Assembly (NCBI GenBank): GCA_011390435.1
Contig: JAABSK010000172.1
Location: 1 to 6,212 of the forward strand
Length of the DNA: 6,212 nt
Source: Desulfobacteraceae bacterium
GTDB taxonomy: Bacteria > Desulfobacterota > Desulfobacteria > Desulfobacterales > Desulfobacteraceae
Reading direction: 5' to 3'
Under the pieces are notes generated by a model. That model saw nothing but the letters and a program-made list of their open reading frames with translations, was not told the origin of the DNA and did not search any database. A program made the position numbers and the translations under genes. Below are positions 1 through 6,212 of the stretch, in pieces (the first letter of the stretch is position 1; each line of letters opens with the position of its first letter).

Positions 1-41
1 AAGAAAAGGAAAATTTTTTTCAGCAAAATTTCTGTATCTGG

Positions 42-69
42 TTGACTTTCTGCTTGAAATTGGATAAAC
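42..69 (+). promoter_or_regulatory. Possible sigma-70-type promoter of the operon
   Basis: TTGACT at 42-47 is a good -35 match. The -10 is weak: GATAAA at 63-68 (15-nt spacer) or TAAACC at 65-70 (17-nt spacer) are the nearest candidates. The first palindrome (59-73) would cover this -10 and the second (77-91) would cover the likely start site, which suits repression by a DNA-binding protein. An alternative is an extended -10 (TGG then TTTTAAT) at 127-136, which lacks a clear -35. The whole leader 1-165 is visibly richer in A+T than the genes. No transcription start can be fixed from sequence alone. Confidence 0.35.
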
Positions 70-73
70 CAAT
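59..73. promoter_or_regulatory. Operator-like palindrome 1 (FadR/PdhR type)
   Basis: ATTGGATAAACCAAT is a perfect inverted repeat with 5-bp arms (ATTGG/CCAAT) around 5 bases. It has the geometry of the PdhR consensus ATTGGTNNNACCAAT, differing only at position 6 (A for T). Its centre (66) lies 18 bp from that of palindrome 2. It is the probable binding site of the GntR/FadR-family protein encoded directly downstream, and so an autoregulatory site. The assignment to that protein is inferred. Confidence 0.5.
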
Positions 74-76
74 ATC

Positions 77-91
77 AATGGTCGAACCATT
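77..91. promoter_or_regulatory. Operator-like palindrome 2 (FadR/PdhR type)
   Basis: AATGGTCGAACCATT is a perfect inverted repeat with 6-bp arms (AATGGT/ACCATT) around CGA. The core TGGT-N3-ACCA fits the T.GT...AC.A pattern typical of operators of the FadR branch of GntR regulators. It lies 74 bp before the regulator start codon and next to palindrome 1. Two tandem sites of the same 15-bp geometry beside a FadR-family gene make autoregulation the simplest reading. Confidence 0.6.
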
Positions 92-120
92 AATGAGTTT
101 TATTTTTGTTATTAAGGAAA

Positions 121-133
121 AAAACCTGGTTTT
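121..133. repeat. Short palindrome in the regulator leader
   Basis: AAAACCTGGTTTT is a perfect inverted repeat (AAAACC/GGTTTT around one T) lying 32 bp before the regulator start. Its half-sites are turned the opposite way (ACC outside-in to GGT) from the two FadR-type palindromes, so it is unlikely to be a third copy. It could be a site for another protein or chance in A+T-rich DNA. The one-base centre makes a functional RNA hairpin unlikely. Confidence 0.25.
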
Positions 134-165
134 AATCTGAAAAACGATAATTTGGTAGGACATTT

Positions 166-936
166 ATGAGCCATTCATCCCTGCAGATATTTCAGCCGGT
201 CACCGGGACAAACAAATCAGAAGCCATTGCGTCTCAGATTGAAGCCGCCATTGCCACTGAACAGTTGGCCTCTGGTGAGCGCCTTCCCAGTGAGCGTTCT
301 TTGCAGCAATTATTTGAAACCAGCAGAGGCGCTGTCAGAGAAGCGCTGCGTCTGCTGCGTCAAAAAGGGGTGGTTGAAGCCAGAAAAGGGGCGCAAGGCG
401 GTCATTTTATCAAAAAGGTCAACATTAATGATGCCATTGACCATCTTGCCGGGATGATTCAGCAGCAGCAGATGCCCTTTGGCAAGGTTCTGGAATTTCA
501 ATATGCCATGGATCAGGCAGTGCTGATCTCTGCTATTACCCATGGCACTGAAGACGAAATTTCGACGCTGTTCAGGCTGGCTGAAGAGCTGACCGAATTG
601 TGTCATCTGCCAGAGCCGGAATTCAGCCAGATCTCGACCGTTGATAAAAAGTTGAATCTGATCATGGTTCAGATGACCAGGAATCCGTTTTTTGAATGGA
701 TGATGCGAACGGTGCAATTGGCGTTTCGGGCCTACGAATTTGTTTTGTATGAGGATGATTTCATCCGTCCCCAGATTGCGCTGAACTGGAAAAACACTGC
801 CCAGGCAGTCAAAAACCGGGATGTCCAGAAAGCCCTTGGGTTGTATGGTCACTGGTATGCCATGCTGGAGCAGTGTCTAACGGAAAAATTTGGTGCAGCC
901 TGTTTTGCAGGAACACCAGGAGTACAATACCAATGA
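166..936 (+). CDS. GntR/FadR-family transcriptional regulator
   Basis: 256-residue DNA-binding regulator, normal length for the FadR subfamily. The N-terminal winged helix-turn-helix spans about residues 15-84: LPSERSL at 40-46, then SRGAVREALRLLRQKGVVE at 53-71 (recognition helix) and a glycine-rich wing ending GGHFI at 78-82. Residues about 105-240 form an all-helical FCD-type effector domain. The usual FCD metal ligands (Asp and three His) look mostly lost: Asp160 and His229 fit, but Asn164 and Trp208 stand where His is expected. The effector may therefore not be a metal-chelated carboxylate. The start at 166 is chosen because TAGGA (156-160) lies 5 nt upstream and the wHTH begins soon after. 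The gene leads the operon, and its TGA overlaps the ferredoxin ATG in an ATGA. Two palindromes of the FadR operator type lie upstream. It probably senses the pathway substrate or product; the ligand is unknown. Confidence 0.92.
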   Translation: MSHSSLQIFQPVTGTNKSEAIASQIEAAIATEQLASGERLPSERSLQQLFETSRGAVREALRLLRQKGVVEARKGAQGGHFIKKVNINDAIDHLAGMIQQQQMPFGKVLEFQYAMDQAVLISAITHGTEDEISTLFRLAEELTELCHLPEPEFSQISTVDKKLNLIMVQMTRNPFFEWMMRTVQLAFRAYEFVLYEDDFIRPQIALNWKNTAQAVKNRDVQKALGLYGHWYAMLEQCLTEKFGAACFAGTPGVQYQ

Positions 937-1367
937 AACAAATCAGCCCTGTCATCATCCAGACCAGATTTGATCTTTGTACCGGCTGCCGCCTGTGCCA
1001 GATGGCCTGTTCCTTTCATCATCTTGACGGATACAATCCTCGAAGGTCACGGCTGCGGATCGAAGATCGATCTGAAAACCTTTATCATTTTCCTGTTGTC
1101 TGCAATCAGTGTGAAAACCCCTATTGCGCCAATGTCTGCCCGGTAAACGCCATTGAACGGGACCCAAAAACATCTGCCCTGGTGGTGGATCAGGAACGTT
1201 GCATTGGTTGCGGCTTATGCATCCGATACTGCCCGGTTGAAATGATCCACCTGGATCCGGTGCTGGAAAAAGCGGTAAAATGCAATCTGTGCAACGGCAT
1301 CCCGGAATGTGTGTCAGCCTGTCCCACCAGTGCACTGATTCTGGTGATCAAGGAGGATAAAACATGA
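933..1367 (+). CDS. Four-cluster [4Fe-4S] ferredoxin, electron-transfer partner of the AOR
   Basis: 144-residue iron-sulfur protein of the HycB/DmsB-like ferredoxin fold. It has exactly 16 cysteines in four groups: C16-x2-C19-x2-C22-x3-C26, C57-x2-C60-x4-C65-x3-C69, C90-x2-C93-x2-C96-x3-C100 and C117-x2-C120-x5-C126-x3-C130. This predicts four [4Fe-4S] clusters. There is no Tat or Sec signal and no membrane segment, so it is cytoplasmic. The ATG at 933 is preferred to an in-frame ATG at 873. It has AGGAG at 918-922, overlaps the regulator stop as ATGA, and gives a normal N-terminus just before the first cluster motif. The gene overlaps the AOR start by another ATGA. Small ferredoxins of this kind next to AOR genes, such as AorA of Aromatoleum, carry electrons from the tungsten site. 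That role is inferred here from motif content and adjacency. Confidence 0.9.
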   Translation: MKQISPVIIQTRFDLCTGCRLCQMACSFHHLDGYNPRRSRLRIEDRSENLYHFPVVCNQCENPYCANVCPVNAIERDPKTSALVVDQERCIGCGLCIRYCPVEMIHLDPVLEKAVKCNLCNGIPECVSACPTSALILVIKEDKT

Positions 1368-3232
1368 AAAGCGCATATATGAACCAGTTTCTGGTGATCG
1401 ATTTGTCAACCGGCACCACCCGCACCCAGCCGGTTCCGGATTGGCTCAAAACCCAGTACATTGGCGGAAAAGGATTTGGTGCCAGGCTGCTGTGGGATCT
1501 TCTCGCGCCGGGGACTGACGGGTTGTCAAAAGACAATATTCTCATGTTCATGACCGGACCGCTGACATCCACACTTGCCCCGGCCATGCGGGCCTGTGTG
1601 GTGTGTAAATCTCCTTTGACCAACGGATATCTGGATTCGTATTTCGGTGGACATTTCGGACCGGAAATCAAGTTTGCCGGATATGACGGAATCATCATCC
1701 ATGGAAAGGCGCCAGTACCCACCTATATCTGGATCCATAATGATACGGTCCGGTTATGCGACGCAGCACCGATCTGGGGAACCGGTGCACTTGAGGCCAA
1801 TGCATGGATCAAGCAGGATCTTGAAGATGACACCGTCCGGGTGGCCACCATTGGTCCTGCCGGAGAAAATCAGGTACGCTTTGCCCTGATCAGCTGTGAG
1901 TACAACCGCCAGGCAGGAAGGGGCGGGGCAGGTGCTGTCATGGGATCCAAAAATTTAAAGGCTATTGCCATCAAAGGCAGCAGACTGGTAAGGGTTGCAG
2001 ACCCCCGCGGGTTTCAGGCAGCAGTGGCTGATGCCAATCGTCAGATTTCAGCCAGTCCGGAGTGTCAGGCCCTGACCCTTGCCGGTACAAGCTATGCGGT
2101 CGAGTGGTCTTCAGAGGTCGGAACACTGCCACACCATAATTTTTTAACCCAGGATGATCCTTTTGCCGGCAGAATCGGAGAAGGCGGCCAGAAAAAGCAC
2201 CTGTTTCTGGGAAAGGCCGCCTGCTTTGGCTGTCCGATCCGGTGTGCACAAATGGGTGCGGTACGCACTGGAAAATTTGCGCATTTGATCACTGACACCA
2301 TTGAATATGAATCAGCAGCCATGCTGGGCTCCAACCTGGGGATACACAATATCAAGGCTTTGGCAGCGCTCACCCATCGCTGTGACTCCCTTGGGGTGGA
2401 CACGATCAGCATGGGCAATGTCATTGGATTTGCCTTTGAAGCGGTTCAGAACGGATGGATCAAAACGCAGGATCAACCAGCCTTGGCATTTGGCAGCGTT
2501 GAAGGGGCACAACATGTGATCGACAGTGTCTGTCTGCAACACAATGATTTGGGGCGACTGCTGGGCCAGGGCGTGAAACGGGCATCTGCAGAACTTCATC
2601 CGGAAGCTGCTGACGTTGCGCTGCATGTCCGGGGAATGGAAGTGCCTGGATGGGCGCCACGGGGCACGCCCGGCATGGGGCTTGCCTATATGACCGCAGA
2701 CCGCGGTGCCTGTCATCAGCGGGGATTTATGGTGGGATACGAGCTTGGCGGAAAGAAATACAAAGGAGAAGCCGTATCTGCTGACGGTCTTGAACACAAA
2801 GCCGCAATCCTCAAAGATGAACAGGATTACCTGGCAGGAACAGATACCCTTGTGAAATGTGATTTTGCCGCATTGGGTATTTCACCGGAAACATATGAGG
2901 CATTGTATACCGCTGCCACAGGTTCAACCTGTGAGACTGGATTTTTTAACCGGGTCGGAGAGCGCATATGGAATGTCAGCCGGTGTTTCAACCTTCAAGA
3001 AGGATTGAGCGTTGAGCAGGAATGCCTCCCAAAGCGTATCACCCAGACTCCCCTGACATCCGGACCCCTCAAGGGAAAACATATTTCGGTTCAGGACATG
3101 GAACAGCTCAGACGTGAGTATTATGCTGTCAGAGGCTGGGATGAAACCGGAATTCCCACAGACCAAACCCTGCAACGGCTGGAAATTGGTCCCAAAAAAG
3201 ATGCCGACAGGCAAGGAGAGAAAAAAACATGA
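1364..3232 (+). CDS. aor: Tungsten-type aldehyde:ferredoxin oxidoreductase, catalytic subunit
   Basis: 622-residue full-length member of the AOR family, which oxidises aldehydes to carboxylic acids with a bis-pterin tungsten (sometimes molybdenum) cofactor and a [4Fe-4S] cluster. Visible hallmarks are the N-terminal [12 protein letters not shown] (34-45), a GPLT segment (65-68), and [20 protein letters not shown] (186-205). The cluster ligands are C287-x2-C290-x3-C294 with distal C499. The pterin-binding motifs are DSLGVD (341-346, family DxxGL[DC]) and D494-x4-C499. An EYES element (314-317) and DRGACH (446-451, His451) match the active-site Glu and His region of Pyrococcus AOR. AAGGAGG at 1350-1356, 7 nt before ATG 1364, supports this start over ATG 1379. 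The protein has no signal and is cytoplasmic. The gene is coupled by ATGA overlaps to the ferredoxin before and the GMC dehydrogenase after. The aldehyde substrate is probably the product of that dehydrogenase (inference). Metal identity cannot be read from sequence. Confidence 0.95.
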   Translation: MKSAYMNQFLVIDLSTGTTRTQPVPDWLKTQYIGGKGFGARLLWDLLAPGTDGLSKDNILMFMTGPLTSTLAPAMRACVVCKSPLTNGYLDSYFGGHFGPEIKFAGYDGIIIHGKAPVPTYIWIHNDTVRLCDAAPIWGTGALEANAWIKQDLEDDTVRVATIGPAGENQVRFALISCEYNRQAGRGGAGAVMGSKNLKAIAIKGSRLVRVADPRGFQAAVADANRQISASPECQALTLAGTSYAVEWSSEVGTLPHHNFLTQDDPFAGRIGEGGQKKHLFLGKAACFGCPIRCAQMGAVRTGKFAHLITDTIEYESAAMLGSNLGIHNIKALAALTHRCDSLGVDTISMGNVIGFAFEAVQNGWIKTQDQPALAFGSVEGAQHVIDSVCLQHNDLGRLLGQGVKRASAELHPEAADVALHVRGMEVPGWAPRGTPGMGLAYMTADRGACHQRGFMVGYELGGKKYKGEAVSADGLEHKAAILKDEQDYLAGTDTLVKCDFAALGISPETYEALYTAATGSTCETGFFNRVGERIWNVSRCFNLQEGLSVEQECLPKRITQTPLTSGPLKGKHISVQDMEQLRREYYAVRGWDETGIPTDQTLQRLEIGPKKDADRQGEKKT

Positions 3233-4875
3233 AGAAAAAACAATACGACTATATTATTATCGGTGCAGGTTCTGCCGGATGTGCCCTGGCTGCCCGCCTG
3301 AGCGAAAACCCGGAAAACAAAGTGTTGATGCTGGATGCCGGCCGACCTGATTATCTGTGGGATATTTTTATTCATATGCCGGCAGGCCTTACCACACCTC
3401 TGGGAAACCGCTTTTATGACTGGTGCTACGAATCAGAACCAGAACCATATATGAACAACCGCCGTATTTTTCATGGACGCGGAAAAGTACTGGGCGGCTC
3501 CAGCAGCATCAACGGGATGATTTACATTCGCGGCAACCCAATGGATTATGAAAAATGGGCGCAAGATGACGGGATGGAAAAATGGGATTATGCCCATTGT
3601 CTGCCGTATTTCAAGAAAGCAGAAACCCGGTTGACGCCGCCCAATCTGTATCGTGGTACCCAGGGCCCGTTGAATCTTGAGGTCGGACCGTGTGAAAACC
3701 CGTTGTTTCAGGCATTTTTTGCTGCAGCGCAAGAGGCAGGGTATCCATTTATCAATGATATGAACGGGTACCGTCAGGAAGGATTTGGTCCGTTTGACCG
3801 CAACATTAAACGCGGGCGGCGCTGGAGTGCTGCCAGGGCCTACTACCATCCGGTGAAACATCGTAAAAACCTGAAGCTGATCATGCGGGCATTGACCACC
3901 CGCATTGAATTCGAAGGGAACCGGGCAGTTGGGGTCACCTATGCCAAGGGGAAAAATCAGGCCCAGACGGTCTACGGAAACCGGATTGTCTGCTGCAGCG
4001 GTGCCATCAACACGCCGCAGCTGCTGCAGTTGTCCGGAATCGGAAATGCCCCGGAATTAGAAACGCTTGGGATTCCCGTTGTTCAGGACCTCCCGGGTGT
4101 CGGCCAGAACCTGCAGGATCACCTGGAAGTGTATGTTCAGTATGAATGTAAACAGCCGGTTTCCATGGCACCGTCACTGAAATGGTATCGTAAACCCTAT
4201 ATTGGTTATCAATGGCTGTTCCATCGAAAAGGGGCTGCTGCCACCAACCATTTTGAAGCAGGCGGGTTTGTGCGCAGCAATGAAAGCGTACCATACCCCA
4301 ATATTCAATTTCACTTTCTGCCTCTGGCCATTCGATATGACGGATCTTCCCCGAATAAGGCCCATGGGTACCAGGTACATATCGGGCCCATGTTTTCTGA
4401 TGCAAGGGGACATGTAAAGATCAAATCCACGGATCCGCGGCAGTACCCCGCGCTTCAGTTTAACTATCTGTCCACCCAGAAAGATCGAACCGAATGGGTG
4501 GAGGCGATCCGTCTGGCCCGGAAAATTATGAATCAGAATGCATTTGACGATTTAAACAACGGCGAAATCTCACCGGGTCCTGATGTACAGACCGACCAGG
4601 AGATTCTTGACTGGGTGGCAAAAGACGGCGAAACAGCCCTGCATCCATCCTGCACCTGCAAAATGGGAACAGATGACATGGCAGTGGTCAACCCGGACAC
4701 CATGGCTGTTCATGGGACCAGGGGACTGTATGCCGTGGATGCATCAGTCATGCCGTATATCACCAATGCAAATATTTATTCCCCGGTCATGATGGTTGCG
4801 GAAAAGGCCGCGGATCTGATCCAGGGAAATACACCGCTGACACCGTTAAAGGTTCCGTTTTATCAGTCAGCCTGA
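3229..4875 (+). CDS. GMC-family FAD-dependent alcohol dehydrogenase, choline dehydrogenase-like
   Basis: 548-residue flavoprotein of the glucose-methanol-choline family, about the length of BetA. It has an N-terminal Rossmann motif G12-x-G14-x2-G17, with LMLDAG (33-38) carrying Asp36 where Glu is common. GMC signature 1 starts at Gly85 ([11 protein letters not shown], 85-95) and signature 2 covers 258-272 (ending LSGIG). The C-terminal catalytic block HPSCTCKMG (472-480) contains the base His472, and [16 protein letters not shown] (504-519) follows. Aligned on DAS and the later Pro, the second catalytic Asn/His of the family corresponds to Tyr517, with Asn515 two residues away. The start is set by AAGGAG at 3213-3218 and the ATGA overlap with the AOR. 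It probably oxidises a primary alcohol to an aldehyde for the AOR. Choline is suggested by the ChoX-like gene that follows, but other alcohols remain possible. There is no signal peptide, and its electron acceptor is unknown. Confidence 0.9.
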   Translation: MKKKQYDYIIIGAGSAGCALAARLSENPENKVLMLDAGRPDYLWDIFIHMPAGLTTPLGNRFYDWCYESEPEPYMNNRRIFHGRGKVLGGSSSINGMIYIRGNPMDYEKWAQDDGMEKWDYAHCLPYFKKAETRLTPPNLYRGTQGPLNLEVGPCENPLFQAFFAAAQEAGYPFINDMNGYRQEGFGPFDRNIKRGRRWSAARAYYHPVKHRKNLKLIMRALTTRIEFEGNRAVGVTYAKGKNQAQTVYGNRIVCCSGAINTPQLLQLSGIGNAPELETLGIPVVQDLPGVGQNLQDHLEVYVQYECKQPVSMAPSLKWYRKPYIGYQWLFHRKGAAATNHFEAGGFVRSNESVPYPNIQFHFLPLAIRYDGSSPNKAHGYQVHIGPMFSDARGHVKIKSTDPRQYPALQFNYLSTQKDRTEWVEAIRLARKIMNQNAFDDLNNGEISPGPDVQTDQEILDWVAKDGETALHPSCTCKMGTDDMAVVNPDTMAVHGTRGLYAVDASVMPYITNANIYSPVMMVAEKAADLIQGNTPLTPLKVPFYQSA

Positions 4876-4904
4876 AGTGTTTATCATCAAAAAAAGGAGT
4901 TTTT

Positions 4905-5876
4905 ATGTTAAAAAAAATCAGTCGTATCATCAGTATTGCAACCATTGTTTCCATGCTCGCCATCGGCATGGTTTATGCCGAAACCAGCAAAAAAATCACC
5001 ATTGCCAGTGTCGGATGGACAGGGGTTACCATTAAAACGGAGATCGCCGTTGCCCTGTTGAACAGTCTGGGCTATGAAGCCAAAAATCTGACCATGTCGG
5101 TTCCCATTACCTACATGGCCCTGTCAAACGGCGATGCAGACTTTTTTCTGGGCAACTGGATGCCATCCATGGCCAACATTGCTGACAAATTTTTTAAGGA
5201 CGGGTCGGTCATTCAATATGTCGTCAATATGCCAGGAGCAAAATACACCCTTGCCGTACCCAGCTACTGCATTGAAAAAGGCCTGAAAGATTTTAAGGAT
5301 ATCGTAAAGTTCGGCGATGAGCTGGAATGGAAAATTTACGGCATTGAAGCTGGAAATGACGGCAACATGGTGATTCAGGACATGATCGATAAAAACATGT
5401 TTGGCCTTGGAAAATTCAAGCTGGTGGAATCCAGTGAAATGGCCATGCTGTCACAGGTCCAGTCTTTTGTTAAAAAACAGAAACCCGTTGTTTTCCTGGG
5501 GTGGGCTCCCCACAGCATGAACGAACGGATCGATATGACCTACCTGACCGGAAGCACCGATGAAACCTTTGGGGGAGACAACGGAACCGCGACTGTGTGG
5601 ACCAATACCCGCAAAGGATTTGAAGCGGATATGCCCAATGTGGCCCAGTTGCTGAAAAACATGCAGTTTCCCATTTCAATGATCAACCAGATCATGGTGG
5701 GGCTGCATACACAAAAATCTTTGACTCCTAAGACGGCAGGCCTGGGATGGGTGAAAATACATCCGGAAATTTATGCAAAATGGCTTGCGGGTGTGAAAAC
5801 AGTGGATGGCAAACCTGCGGAACCTGCATTTAAGGCGTATCTGGAAGAATCTGTTCAGGATTTTCCTGATATCTAA
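4905..5876 (+). CDS. Periplasmic choline/quaternary-amine ABC transporter binding protein, ChoX-like
   Basis: 323-residue substrate-binding protein of the OpuAC/ProX type, closest by recall to rhizobial ChoX. A Sec signal peptide covers 1-25 (basic MLKKISR, hydrophobic core, V-Y-A before ETSKK). There is no lipobox Cys, so the protein is soluble in the periplasm. The four aromatic cage residues that hold the trimethylammonium group in ChoX (Trp43, Trp90, Tyr119, Trp205) are all present as Trp38, Trp85, Tyr114 and Trp200. Asn156 is present as Asn151, always with the same offset of 5. ChoX Asp45 corresponds to Gly40, a loss that may alter recognition of the alcohol end. Other matching blocks are GNWMPSM (83-89), IYGIEAGNDGN (144-154) and FLGWAPHSMN (197-206). 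The start has AAGGAG at 4894-4899, 5 nt upstream. It lies 29 nt after the dehydrogenase in the same operon. No permease or ATPase gene follows; a terminator does. Confidence 0.93.
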   Translation: MLKKISRIISIATIVSMLAIGMVYAETSKKITIASVGWTGVTIKTEIAVALLNSLGYEAKNLTMSVPITYMALSNGDADFFLGNWMPSMANIADKFFKDGSVIQYVVNMPGAKYTLAVPSYCIEKGLKDFKDIVKFGDELEWKIYGIEAGNDGNMVIQDMIDKNMFGLGKFKLVESSEMAMLSQVQSFVKKQKPVVFLGWAPHSMNERIDMTYLTGSTDETFGGDNGTATVWTNTRKGFEADMPNVAQLLKNMQFPISMINQIMVGLHTQKSLTPKTAGLGWVKIHPEIYAKWLAGVKTVDGKPAEPAFKAYLEESVQDFPDI

Positions 5877-5901
5877 CCATGTCATCAGCGCGTTGAATCG
5901 A

Positions 5902-5941
5902 AAAAGGGGCAGGTTTTCTTCAGTCAAAACCTGCCCCTTTT
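5902..5941. terminator. Bidirectional intrinsic terminator
   Basis: A perfect 16-bp inverted repeat (AAAAGGGGCAGGTTTT at 5902-5917, its complement at 5926-5941) surrounds an 8-nt loop (5918-5925). The G+C core GGGGCAGG is flanked by A/T ends, giving a T-tract after the stem on either strand: TTTT on plus, TTTTT on minus. It begins 25 nt after the binding-protein stop and 19 nt from the stop of the convergent minus-strand gene, so it can end both transcripts. Confidence 0.9.
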
Positions 5942-5960
5942 GTATGCGAATCAATGGCAC

Positions 5961-6212
5961 TTATTTTTTTGTCTGCGCATAGCCCAGTTCTGCAAGAGCT
6001 TCGGCAACCGATGCTGAAATTTTGGCCTGATTGCTGACAGCAGTTCCATCTCTCACCCGTCCCCGGATACCAAAAGAGATACCTGCAACCCTGAAAAAGC
6101 TGAAGGCAATGTAATAATGCCAGTTTTCAATGGCTGTGTTGCTGGTCTGTTTAAAATAGCGTTCAATATACTCTTTTTCACTGGGAAAATTGAGGGCCAC
6201 AGGATCAAGTCC
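5961..6212 (-). CDS. C-terminal end of an APH-fold phosphotransferase (ACAD10/11-like), partial
   Basis: Last 84 codons, including the TAA, of a minus-strand gene whose 5' part lies beyond the right edge. The frame is open through 6212, reading GLDPVALNFPSEKEY at its beginning. The GTG at 6198-6200 is therefore an internal Val, not a start. The fragment matches by recall the C-terminus of the APH-family phosphotransferases related to the N-terminal domain of ACAD10/ACAD11. Those typically show LDP, then a PSE-EY element, a W-x-[FY]-Y-[LI]-AF[SN]-[LF]-FR segment (here WHYYIAFSFFRVAGI) and a G-x3-R-x3-DG-[TN]-A stretch (here RVRDGTAVS). These enzymes often accompany acyl-CoA dehydrogenases. The kinase active site is outside the window, so function is assigned at family level only. 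The gene converges on the operon and shares its terminator, with no sign of a functional link. Confidence 0.75.
   Translation of the reverse strand, partial: GLDPVALNFPSEKEYIERYFKQTSNTAIENWHYYIAFSFFRVAGISFGIRGRVRDGTAVSNQAKISASVAEALAELGYAQTKK

Noticed and set aside
14..20. T-run as the tail of a terminator for an upstream gene
   Set aside because: No G+C stem precedes it inside the window; only an A-rich stretch is visible, so it cannot be supported.
310..852. Long minus-strand open frame opposite the regulator
   Set aside because: It has no recognisable domain and overlaps a well-supported wHTH/FCD gene. Similar antisense frames opposite the AOR and GMC genes (for example 2312-2797 and 3433-3861) are likewise shadows.
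873..932. Upstream in-frame ATG that would lengthen the ferredoxin by 20 residues
   Set aside because: It lies deep inside the regulator gene without a good ribosome site. ATG 933 has AGGAG upstream, forms the same ATGA overlap as the other junctions and gives a normal family N-terminus.
1379..1381. Alternative AOR start, giving MNQFLVIDL
   Set aside because: Plausible because AORs often begin near this segment, but the strong AAGGAGG at 1350-1356 is placed for ATG 1364 and the ATGA overlap fits the operon pattern.
4891..4904. A-run/GGAG/T-run hairpin that might hide the binding-protein ribosome site
   Set aside because: Only A-T pairs with a four-base loop can form, too weak to be a credible regulatory structure.
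6198..6200. GTG as start codon of a small 79-residue minus-strand protein
   Set aside because: The frame stays open to the window edge and the upstream residues (GLDP) fit the phosphotransferase family, so this is an internal Val of a truncated gene.
1..6212. Mobile elements, CRISPR arrays, tRNA/rRNA genes, riboswitches
   Set aside because: I saw no terminal inverted repeats, transposase motifs, spaced direct repeats or RNA-gene signatures; the sequence is nearly all accounted for by the operon and the convergent gene.

Overview
The window reads as one compact plus-strand operon followed by the tail of a convergent gene. A tungsten-type aldehyde:ferredoxin oxidoreductase (AOR), a 16-cysteine ferredoxin and moderate base composition suggest an anaerobic Gram-negative bacterium. 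The soluble, signal-peptide-bearing binding protein also indicates a periplasm. A sulfate-reducing Desulfobacterota (Desulfobacteraceae-like) host is my best guess, but it is an inference from gene content, not a match to a known genome.

Layout: positions 1-165 are an A+T-rich leader with a possible promoter and two 15-bp palindromes of the FadR/PdhR operator type. From 166 follow a GntR/FadR-family regulator, a four-cluster ferredoxin subunit, an AOR catalytic subunit, a GMC-family flavin alcohol/choline dehydrogenase and, after a 29-nt gap, a ChoX-like choline/quaternary-amine binding protein. The first four genes are joined by three successive ATGA stop/start overlaps, so they are almost certainly co-transcribed and translationally coupled. 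A perfect 16-bp hairpin with T-tracts on both sides (5902-5941) ends the operon and also ends a convergent minus-strand gene. The last 84 codons of that gene (APH/ACAD10-11-like phosphotransferase C-terminus) run off the right edge.

Working model (inference): a quaternary ammonium alcohol, choline or a relative, is bound in the periplasm by the ChoX-like protein and imported by an ABC permease/ATPase not encoded here. The GMC flavoenzyme oxidises the alcohol to an aldehyde (betaine aldehyde if the substrate is choline). The AOR then oxidises the aldehyde to the acid (glycine betaine), passing electrons to the four-cluster ferredoxin. In the classic BetA/BetB pathway the second step is done by an NAD(P)-dependent aldehyde dehydrogenase. 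Here no BetB-like gene is present and a tungsten/ferredoxin enzyme sits in its place, which would conserve the electrons at low potential. The GntR regulator probably controls its own operon through the tandem palindromes. Two details warn that the substrate may not be choline itself: the residue matching ChoX Asp45 is Gly, and the second GMC catalytic position appears to be Tyr.
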